From contig NC_080546.1 of the NCBI RefSeq assembly GCF_028640845.1, positions 68,353,205-68,417,204 on the forward strand: DNA of 64,000 bases, read 5' to 3'. Of the stretch, positions 54,641 through 64,000 are shown one piece after another. Position 1 is the first letter of the stretch. Each line of letters opens with the position of its first letter. The notes under the pieces were generated by a model. It was not told the DNA's origin, made no database searches, and saw only the letters and a list, made by a program, of their open reading frames with translations. This DNA comes from Ahaetulla prasina. Lineage: Eukaryota; Chordata; Lepidosauria; Squamata; Colubridae. Both the position numbers and the translations under genes were made by a program.

Positions 54641-56445
54641 TATTTCAAGAAAGAAGAGGCGGAGCTGATGTCGCAGCAAGAATAGTGAGCTTTTATGGAG
54701 CTCCATGTTAAGCCACCATATTCCACCTGACAGGAGATCCAATTGACTCAATTGGACCCAAGACTCCTTTGAGAGCTGGAGGAGGCAGAAGGGGAAGTTT
54801 TGCTAATCACAGGGAACCTGCAAACTCACTGGAAATCCAGGAAAATCCAGGAAAACCCCTCATCCTGATGGGGAGGGGGATGGACAGCCATTAAGCTGGC
54901 TGGACCGAGACTGACAGCTCTGATGAAAGAGCAATAAAGGAGATGAGCGGTAAACAGCATGTTTGATCTGGGTGAGCTATTCTTAATTTCCAACTCCTGT
55001 TGAGGAATTTACCCCAGAAATTAACTTCTTTCTGAGACTCAGACTCTAAAAGAGAGGAGGTGGTCTTTATTCACCTCTCTAGAATGGCAGCAACTAAATA
55101 CATGAGCTGCTGACAGAACCAAGTGAAGGAGAAGAAAGTGCTTGGTAAAAATAGACCTTTAATGGGTTGGAGTTCCAGATGGCTTGTTTGTGGATATTTT
55201 GCCAGCTTCAAAGATACTTAAGATACTCTTTGATATTTAGTATACATTGTAATCCTGGAAAATGAACTTTGCAGAAGTGAAAGTTTGGAGTGGATTCGGG
55301 TTAAAGTGGAGAAATAGAGTAAGGATGCCACCTATTTGTAAAATCTGTCAAGCAAAGGGAGAAGACCTTGAATAATTGGACAATGATGCAAACAAAAGGC
55401 TTGGGTTCCTTGAAATTGAACTGAGCTGATAAACTTAATTAGGTGCTGTCCTGTGAAATTAACACTTACAAACTGCTTACACTGGATATTTAGAAATAGA
55501 TGACATAGAAATAGACATATTTAGAAATAGAAGACATAGAGACTTGTCCTTGAGAGCATTTGACTCTTTGTGGATTACAGATATGTTGGACAGTGTGAAA
55601 TTTGGATTTAACTTGAAGCTAAGTGGACATTTTTTTGAACTGCTGAATAGAGTGATGTGCAACTATTGGATTTTTTGTGGGCCTTCCAGATTATAAATAT
55701 CATTTCCAATAAGAAAAATAAGTGAAATAAGTGAATTAAGAGGGATTTTGAAAAGACTACTTGGACATTTTAGATACCATCTGTGTGGAATTTAGAGTTA
55801 AAATTAAAGTTAAAAGATAGTGAAATTAGTTGAGGATTGAAAGGGACAGAAAAAATTGTGGGGGAAAGAGCATTACCAGTTAATATTAAAAAGGGCACAA
55901 ATTTGGGAGAAATTTGAAGGGTGGCAGGGCACCTTATCTAAAGTTGCTGATACATTGATAAAGTTCAAAATGTCAAATTCAAACCTATCTAAATTAGAGG
56001 GAGAAACTGGATTGGCACCATCATCCACCCCATCATCAGCACGTCAAGCCAGGGGTGAAATCTAAAAATTTTCCCCACCGGTTCTGTGGGTGTGGCTTAA
56101 TTGGTGGGCCTGGCTTGGTGGTCAGATGGCTTGGTGGGCGTGGCCAATAACAAATAATAAAAATAATAAACAAAGTATAAAAAAACAATAAGAGGTACCA
56201 AAAACCAACTTTCACACTTTACACACACACAACACAACTGACTCACACACAGTGTAAAAGCAGCTGCACTTCACACTTCACATAGCCACAAAAAGCTCAA
56301 AAACCAACTTTCACACTTTACACACACACACCTAACACACACACACACACACACACACACAATACAGCTTTCTGAGATTTTGTGTGTTTGTGTAGTTAGA
56401 GTGAAACACTACAGAAACACACCAAATCTCAGAAAGCTGCACAAA

Positions 56446-56584
56446 TATTTTATTTTATTTTATTTTATTTTATTTTATTTTATTTTATTTTATTTTATTT
56501 TATTTTATTTTATTTTATTTTATTTTATTTTATTTTATTTTATTTTATTTTATTTTATTTTATTTTATTTTATTTTATTTTATT
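56446..56584. repeat. (TTTTA)n array
   Basis: About 28 uninterrupted TTTTA units inside hAT MITE 2. Confidence 0.97.
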
Positions 56585-56745
56585 GTGGACTTCAAATCCC
56601 AGAGTTCCTCAGCTAGCAAAGCCAGCCAGTTCATCACCGAGGAAATAGATTAGCTGAGCGATTGATGCTGTCTGGCTGAAACTGAAACTGCTTTTGGGCT
56701 GTGGCCATGCGTTCCTCAGTAATCAGGTAAGTGCCTTAGAATCTC

Positions 56746-56787
56746 TACTCTTACTTGTAGAAAACATGTTCTCTACAAGTAAGAGTA
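56746..56787. repeat. Perfect 16-bp hairpin
   Basis: Arms TACTCTTACTTGTAGA and its exact reverse complement flank a 10-base loop inside hAT MITE 2. A second weaker hairpin (TTTTTACTTTTAAA-like arms) follows at about 56807-56860. Confidence 0.9.
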
Positions 56788-57781
56788 CAAGTAAGGTTCT
56801 GCTGTTTTTTACTTTTAAAGGCCTGTTTCAACTGAAGCAAAACCGGCTTTTAAAAGTAAAAAAAAAAAAAAAAACCTCTGCAGATGGTGCGGCTCAGCAG
56901 AGGCAGGGGGGGTAGGGCCAGGGATTTTTGCTACCGGTCCTCCGAACAAGCAGCCGCCATCGCTACCGGATCACGCGATCCCCTCCGATCTGGGAGCATT
57001 TCACCCCTGCGTCAAGCCCTTCAAGCCAAAGGTCAATAGAAAATTTAATTGAACAGGAAAAAATGAATGCAATTCAAAAAGGTATGCAAACATTGTTCCA
57101 ATAGCTACAAGAGGCTATAACCAAGAACCATAATGATATAAAGACTAAGGTGAGATGAGGACTGATATGGGACAGATCAAGGGAAAAATGCAAAGTATGG
57201 ATGAAAAACTGGGGACTTCTCAACAAATGCTAGCCAAAATGAAAAGTTTAAAATATTTGAAGAAAAGTCAGAACAAGTAGGAAAAAATGGAGAAAATAAA
57301 TCAGAGACTAACGTAGGTCAATAAAGAACTCGAAGGAAGTATAATCCAGTTACAAATGGGAAAGGCTGAACACTTCCTGAGGTTTCAGAATATCAAGGAA
57401 GGGAAAGAAGAAAACATAGCTGAGTTGTTGATACATCTATTGGCTCAAACATTAGAGATAACAACAAATGAGATAGATGAAGTGTTCAGAATTCACACTA
57501 GCTATGCTAAAAAGAAGAAACTCCCAAGGGAGGTACATATAAGATTTATGAAAAAAAAAAACAAAATGAGCAGAAAGTCTTAAAAAAATAAAAGAGGAAA
57601 CCCTAAAATATAAAGGATTGTGGTTCTAAAGCAAGTATCCAGAAGAATTAAAGACCTGTTGAAGCAATATCAATTTCTGACAGGACAGCTGATCAAACAC
57701 CAAGTAAACTTTAGATGGCTGCTACCAGAAGGAATTTTGGTTACCTGGAATGATAGAAGACATAGACTGGACTCTCTAGAT

Positions 57782-59494
57782 CAGGGGTCCTCAAACTTTT
57801 TTAACAGGGGGCCAATTCATGGTCCCTCAGACTGTTGGGGCGCCAGACCAGCTGGGTGGGCATAGCTAGGTGGTCATGTGACTGGGCGGGCATGGCTAAT
57901 TTATTTATTGATATGAATTTTTATTTTTTACATCTATCATTTTTATATAATTTTTTCTCACTGTCGTGTGCTACCAGAGTCACTTTTGGTGAATTGCTCT
58001 CATCAGGATCTAAGGTAAAAAAATTCAGAAGGACCCAAAAGCTAATGCAGCTTCTATAAAAGCATTTGCAGGACTGAGTATTCATATAAAAACCTGGGCA
58101 AGATTGCATCACTGCAGATATTCAAATACCTGGGAAGGGAGTGGAGATAAAACCTCCCACAGCAAAGCCCATAAAAATCCTGATTTTGAGTGAGACATAG
58201 ACTGGATCACCTTATTTAAGAAGGAATTTAGTGGCATCTTTTATTTTATTGAAAGCTGAAACCCCTTCCTCGTAATATGAACTCGCTGGTTCTGAAATAT
58301 GAAGCAAATCTGTTCATTCTTTAAAGACTTGAAGAGAAAGATTCCATTGCTTCTTATTGCACCTTTTCCTGGCTCAGGGCTCTGCAACCTTAAACACTCC
58401 CTCTCATCTCTCTTTCTCTCATCCCTCCCTCCCATCCATCTCTTTCTCTCATCTCTCTTCGTCTCTCTCTCCCCCCTCTCCCTTATCTTTCTCTCCCTCT
58501 CTTTCTTTCTCTCTCTTTCTTTCTCCCCCCTCTGTCTCTCTCTCTCCCTGTGCATGGCTGTGTGTGTGTGTGACTCTCTTTCGCGCACACTCCCTGTTTC
58601 TGTGTCTCTTCTCACTCTCTAGGAGGACCTGTGTGCATTCCTTGGGCTTTTCGCTACCCATTTTTCTTTCTTTCTTTTGGAAATCTGGGCTTGCTGAGGA
58701 ATGAGCGGTGGAGGCTTTCCTCCTCCCCCTCCTCCTCTCGCAACCCCCTGGCCAGCTGTGGTGGGGCTGGGAGAGTGCACATGAGAGGAGAAGGAGGGGG
58801 GAGGAGGAGGAGGAGGAGGAGGAGGAGGAGGAGGAGGAGGAGGAGGGTAGTCTCTGCTGCTAATTCATAGCAAGCCCGGATTTCCGAAAGGAAGAAAGAA
58901 AAACAGGTAGTGAAAAGCCCCAAGGAAAGTATGCAGGGCTTTCTGAGTGAGCAGACACAGAGACAGGGAGCAAGAGAGAGCAAGACACACACCGAGAGAG
59001 ATATAAACAGAGGGAGACTAGCTGATGGGTGAGCATCTTTGGCGAGGGCCAAATCAAGCCAAATCTGTCTCTCCCCTCCCCTTCTCTCTCTCTGCCTGAC
59101 TGGCAGGAAATGGCGGGCGGCTACTTCCTGGTTTGCTCTCCGCTGAGAGAGAGCTGCCAGGGATGAGTGGGCAGGGAATGGGCATACTAGCTTTTGGTGT
59201 GCTGTGCAAGGTGCTGCAAGAGCAGCGGGCAGGCATGGAGGGGGTATTGGGTCTTCCCCCACCCCATGCTAAAGAAATCCAGCCAGGCTTCTCCTTCCCT
59301 CCTACCCTTCCCCCTGCTCCCTTCCACCCACTCAATCCAACTTTAGGACAGATGAGTGCATGCTGGAAATGACTGAAGATAAGGGTGGTGGCTGGGAAGG
59401 GTGGGGTGGGGGGTGGCACTTAATCACCACTGTGCCAGATAGATTGCGTTGGCAGGCCGTATTTGTCCCGCAGGCTGTAGTTTGAGGATGCCTG
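57782..59494. mobile_element. hAT-type element 3 (1.7 kb), non-autonomous
   Basis: Starts CAGGGGTCCTCAAACT and ends (reversed) CAGGCATCCTCAAACT. Flanking 8-mers CTCTAGAT and CTTTAGAT differ at one base. No transposase frame. Internally a CT-rich tract (58388-58540), a GGA array (58796-58847) and a large imperfect inverted repeat (about 58560-58702 against 58861-59000). Lies at the end of L1 ORF1. Confidence 0.85.
58796..58847. repeat. (GGA)n array
   Basis: About 17 GGA units at the apex of the inverted repeat in hAT element 3. Confidence 0.95.
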
Positions 59495-59529
59495 CTTTAG
59501 ATAGTGCATATGAATTCTACGATTATTAC

Positions 59530-59985
59530 TTAAGCCACAGGAGCAACAAACAAGAAGCATAGAAGTAGCAAATAGAAGACAAGAGGAATTAAGGTGTGAA
59601 GAGTGATGGCTATAGCATCCTCTGTAGATCTATTTTTTCTGTATGCAAACTGGTGTTTATCAAATGTATGCAGAAGACCAGAAATGATGTGCCGGCAGAC
59701 CAATTTCTCAAAGCATTTCATGATGATAGGAGAGAATGCCACTGGTCTGTAATTGTTGAGGTTATTGATAGGGAACTTCTTTGGCAGCAGAACAATGGTG
59801 GAAGCCTTCAAACAAGATGAAATAGTGAACTGGGATAAAGACCAATTGAGGTGTCTGGTAAAGACTCCAGCCAACTGATCGCACTATATTTAATCACTCA
59901 TCTAGAGATACCATCAGGACTGGAAGTCTTTCTAGGGTCCACAGCCCTCAAAATGCTCCTCACTTCCTGTTCCCTCCACAATGAG
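59530..59985 (-). mobile_element. LINE C-type RT fragment, minus strand
   Basis: The minus frame 59874-59530 contains CLKASTIVLLPKKFPINNLN, YRPVAFSPIIMKCFEKL and FAYRKNRSTEDAI, the fingers region of Rex1/L3-type RT. The C-terminal part is missing. It is probably the N-terminal complement of the family seen at 307-1213. Confidence 0.82.
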
Positions 59986-60039
59986 GTGGGGGCTACAATG
60001 GACTGGTGGCTGTATTTTAGCTGTCTCTGATGTCTCCAC

Positions 60040-60697
60040 TTCAATTAACATAAATGGATTAAATTCTCCCATGAAAAGGAGAAGATTCTTTACAAAACTG
60101 CAAAAAATGGTCTTAGACATAATTTGCTTACAAGAAATACACATCAAAAGACAGTATAATAAACTCTTAGAGTACCCCAAAATTGGGAAATTATATTTTT
60201 CACTGGCAAAACAAAAGAAAAAGGGGGATGGACTTATACATCAAAGAAACAATAAAAGCCAAACCTATATACGCAGATGAAGAAGGGATAATATGAATGG
60301 TGGAAGTAACAATAAACCACAAACAGGTACTCTTGAAAGTAATATATGCACCGAACAACAGCAAGAAGATTTTTATGGGAAACTCCAGCAGAAAACTGCA
60401 GAACTGGACTATGAAAACATTTGTCTAATAGGAGACTTTAATGCAATCACAGATGTAAAGCTATATTACAGAAGCAGTAAAATAAATAAAAAGGCAAGGA
60501 AACCCCTACCAAAGTCTTTCTTTAAACTGGTGGAGGAAATGAATATTCAAGATATATGACGAGAAAGAAATCCGGAGAAAAACCAATATACAAACTACTC
60601 AAATAGCCATCAATCCTGGTCAAGGACAGACATGGCATGGATGACACCAGAAATAAGTACTAATATACAAGAAATAGAAACAAATATATGGGCAGAC
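60040..60697 (+). pseudogene. L1 ORF2 endonuclease remnant
   Basis: ININGLNSPMKRRRFFTKLQ near 60050, IICLQEIHIKRQ (Glu block; about 60118) and ICLIGDFNAITD (Asp-Asn block; about 60420) identify the L1 APE-type endonuclease. A frame break near 60280 and a TGA near 60558 disrupt it, and it is then cut by a hAT-like element. Confidence 0.85.
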
Positions 60698-61226
<529 letters not shown>

Positions 61227-62280
61227 TATAGAAGAGAAAAATAAAGAAAAGAAGCAACATAAAAAAACACTAGAGGCAGAGTACAACAGATTAGAACTGG
61301 AATTGCAGAAAAAGCCACAAGAAAAGCTCAAAAATCAAATGTAAATAATAAAATACAAACTGAGCCTATTTGAAAAAGTAGAACTAGCATGTAAAATTAA
61401 GAGTATAAAACAAAACTTCTTCAAAAATGCTAATAAACCAGGAAGATAGTGGGCATACAAACTAAAGAAAGAAAAAGGAAAAAAAATACAAAGGTTGATA
61501 CATGAGAAAGGTACATTACAGCATCAAAATGACAGCAAAAAACCAATAATTCAGAAATCTGTATGACCAAGAGGAACTAACGGAGGATAAAATAAAATGA
61601 TACCTACAAGAGGCCAGATTGCCTAAAGTCCCTGAAGAAATAAAAGCTACGTTAAATGAAAGGATAAAAATGTTTGAATTAACAGAGACAATTAAGAGAC
61701 AGAATAATAATAAAACACCAGGACCAGATGGCCTACTGGCAGAAGTCTATAAACAACTACAAGATTCCTTGGGACTGTTATTGCTGGAAGTTTACAATGA
61801 AGTTTTGTTAGAAGCTAAAATACCAAAATCCTGGATGGAAGCAAATACCACCCTCATACCAAAAGAAGATGCAGACTTATCACAGATCAAAAATAATAGA
61901 CCCATCTCACTTCTAAATGTGGACTTTAAAATCTATACATCAATAATAGTTAAAAGATTGAAGAGATTCCTGAATGAATTTATACACTTAGACCAGAATG
62001 GTTTCCTGCTAAATAGACAAATTAAAAACAACATGAGAATAATTTTGAATACATTGGAATATTATGAAGCACATCCAGAAAAACAAATGACGCTGATTTT
62101 TCTAGATGCTCAGAAAGCATTTGACAATGTAAACTGGTGATTCATGATACTGCAGCTAAAATATATGGAATTGGGGGGGGGCTTATTAATATGATCAAGG
62201 CAATATACACTAAGCAGACTGAAAAAGTGTTTGTGAATGGGGACATAACAAAGAGTATTAATATTAAAAGTGGCACAAGA
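61227..62280 (+). pseudogene. L1 ORF2 linker and RT fingers
   Basis: Frame 61619-62140 shows NNKTPGPDGLLAEVYKQL, NNRPISLLNVDFKIYTSII and LIFLDAQKAFDNVNW, the L1 RT fingers and first palm blocks including one catalytic Asp region. It then shifts, continues with MIKAIYTKQTEKVFVNGD, and is cut at the 9-bp site GGCACAAGA. Confidence 0.88.
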
Positions 62281-63701
62281 CTTACTTTCAACACGTTAAC
62301 AAGATAATAAGGAAGTTCATATGGCAAGGGAAAAAAGCAAGAATTAGTATAAAAATGTTACAAGATGCAAGACTACATGGAGGATTTGGACTGCCGAATT
62401 GGGAATTATATTACTAGGCAGCAGCATTGACTTGGATGAGAGAATGGACTGAATTAAGAAATATTAGACTATTATGTTTGGAAGGACATGATTTAAATTG
62501 GGATGGCATGCATTTTTATGGTATGGTATAAATAAGATGCATACGTACTTTCATAGACATTATATAAGAAATGCATTGTTATTGGTATGGGAGAAGGTCA
62601 GAGATAAATACTATTTGAAAATAGTGATATGGTTATCAACAATGTAAGCATTAATACAACCAAACATTATCAATTTTAGAAACATTTTTAGATACAAAGA
62701 TTTATTGATTGATAAGGGGGAATTGAAAGGGAAACAAGAATTGGAAAAACAAGGGATTGAGATGGATTGATATATGCATATGCAAATACAAACAAGATAC
62801 GAAAAGGATGCAAAATTATATGGTTTTAATTTAGAAATAACAGAGTTGGATAGGATACTCACAGGAACAGAGCATAAAATAATTTTAAAAAGCTATAATT
62901 TTTTACTTAGTATCGAATTAGAAGAAGAACAAGTAAAAGAAACAATGATAGCCTATGCCAAAAAATTTGGATATTCAATTGAGTTAGACAAATTGCAAGA
63001 GCTATGGGAAAGGAATTACAAATTAACAATGTCCACCGCATATAAAGAAAATCAATATAAAATGTTTCCAGGGCATATACCCCTGGAAAAATTAGCAAAA
63101 ATGTTTAAAGATAAATAAATGTTGGAAATGCCATCAGACACCAGGATCTTATTATCATATGTGGTGGACATGCCCAGAAGCTAGAAATTACTGGAGTAAA
63201 ATTAAGATATGGTTAGAAGAAATGATTCAACAACATATTGACTTAAAACCTGAGCTTCTCCTATTGGGTATCCTTCCAGAGAAAATTAGTAAAAATATAT
63301 TTGATTATACACGTAATAACTGCAGCAAGGATAGTATTTGCGCAAAGATGGAAAGCAGAAAAAATCCCTTCGGAAGGGGAAGTGATAAAAAAAATTTAGA
63401 CTGTGCAGAAATGAATAGATTAACTTTGATAATTAAAGAAAGAGAAGATACAGACTATTTTAAGATATGGGGACAATTCTATCATTGGTTAGAAAATAGA
63501 TATAGATAAATAATTTAATCATTAAATAAGAGATTGTATAAAAATATTGTATTGTGGGAGTGAAGTTGTAAAAAAAGAAGATAGGAGGAGAACAAGAAGA
63601 AGAATTCACTGAAGAAACACTGAGATGACACACGGAATGACTGATGTATTATGTGTTTGTTTGTGTATAAAACAATAAAAAACTTTTTACAAAAAAGAAG
63701 A
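62281..63701 (+). mobile_element. 5'-truncated L1 nested in the long L1
   Basis: A 1.4-kb insert flanked by GGCACAAGA (62272-62280, 63702-63710; the longer 15-mers match at 13 positions). It starts in the RT C-terminal region (KKARISIKMLQDARLHGGFG near 62330), includes frames 62774-63118 and 63159-63509 (CWKCH-like and CAEMNRL stretches of the L1 C-terminus) and a 3' UTR, and ends with AATAAAAAAC and an A-run (about 63674-63695). Confidence 0.88.
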
Positions 63702-63710
63702 GGCACAAGA

Positions 63711-64000
63711 CAAGAATGCCCATTGTCTCTCTTATTATTTATTTTGACTCTGGAAGTGTTAAATAGAAACATCCATCAAGATATAGAAATAAAAGGCATG
63801 CAGATTTTTTTAAAAAAGAAAAATACAAACTACAAGCCTTTGCAGATTATTTGGTTTTCATCATAGAGGAACCGCAAGAAATGAGACCCAAACTAATAAA
63901 GAAAATAGAAGACTACGGTGATGTTGCAGGATTGAAAATAAACAAAGTGAAAACTAAAATCCTAGTTAAGAATCTTACAAAAGAACAGAAAAAAGATTTA
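63711..64000 (+). pseudogene. L1 ORF2 RT, resumed palm region
   Basis: The host L1 resumes with TRQECPLSLLLFILTLEVL. The catalytic FADD block at about 63838 reads FADY, so the second aspartate is lost; GLKINKVKTKI follows. The element continues past the window edge. Confidence 0.85.

Larger units (their letters stand above)
56050..57009. mobile_element. hAT-type MITE 2 (960 bp)
   Basis: Terminal inverted repeats CAGGGGTGAAAT and ATTTCACCCCTG, flanked by a perfect 8-bp duplication CGTCAAGC (56042-56049, 57010-57017). No transposase. Contains CA-rich tracts, a long TTTTA array and two hairpins. Inserted in L1 ORF1. Confidence 0.92.
55850..57773 (+). pseudogene. L1 ORF1 remnant
   Basis: Frame 55856-56065 starts the ORF1 (KFEGWQGTLSKVADTL, SNLSKLEGETG). 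After the first hAT, a coiled-coil-like stretch is readable in broken form (57040-57340). Then 57356-57583 gives an RRM-like part (FRFQNIKEGKEENIAELL-like, VHIRFMKKKNK) and 57620-57780 the C-terminal domain (YQFLTGQLIKHQVNFRWLLP split as YQFLTGQLIK and FRWLLPEG, then WNDRRHRLDS). ORF1 protein binds L1 RNA. At least four frame breaks occur. Confidence 0.8.

Noticed and set aside
58299..59419. Several overlapping Ser/Leu/Pro- or Arg/Glu-rich frames on both strands
   Set aside because: They are translations of CT-rich, GA-rich and GGA microsatellite DNA within a hAT element.

Overview
The window reads as vertebrate intergenic DNA made almost entirely of transposable elements, most likely from a squamate reptile and probably a snake. 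Support comes from abundant CR1/L2-clade LINEs, several L1 copies, a third LINE family whose 3' ends run into expanded pentamer microsatellites (a pattern described for snake L3/Snake1 LINEs), chromodomain Gypsy elements and hAT MITEs. I found no host protein-coding gene and no stand-alone host RNA gene. Species assignment is inference.

Layout. 1-3391: a decayed L1 interrupted by a pentamer-tailed LINE (307-1213) and by a truncated L1 with a 19-bp target duplication. 4122-15430: a decayed chromodomain Gypsy (Gypsy-1) carrying a reverse-oriented solo LTR, a complete but internally deleted class-II-like endogenous retrovirus (8148-13809, 6-bp duplication), a tRNA-derived SINE and a small LINE tail. 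15427-17439: CR1/L2-clade LINE 'A'. 17440-20059: no recognised gene, with a short interstitial telomeric repeat. 20060-29285: a minus-strand relative of Gypsy-1, split by a long LINE A copy, which is itself split by a young Gypsy element, Mag-1 (21927-26461, identical LTRs, 5-bp duplication). 29286-36055: old CR1 (LINE 'B') remnants split by a second young element, Mag-2 (31487-36024, identical LTRs). 36281-44200: LINE fragments, including a long LINE B copy with a GDSL-esterase-like ORF1. 44564-44885: a small hAT. 44886-48903: mostly unassigned DNA with two LINE C ends. 48904-54061: a minus-strand Copia element split by another Gypsy (Gypsy-3), a solo LTR and a foldback Penelope-like insertion. 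54641 to the end: a long L1 cut by three hAT-like elements, a LINE C fragment and another truncated L1.

Relations. Insertion order can be read from target duplications. Gypsy-1 is older than the retrovirus, SINE and solo LTR inside it. LINE A copy 2 is older than Mag-1. The Copia LTRs are older than the solo LTR and the foldback element. Several partnerships are visible: the SINE shares its 3' end with LINE A; both Mag copies carry a primer site matching tRNA-Ser(GCU); the Copia element carries an internal initiator-tRNA-Met primer site. The most unusual signal is a reading frame inside one LTR family. Two diverged copies keep a ten-residue block unchanged while most of its codons differ silently, suggesting past selection on an LTR-embedded protein segment.
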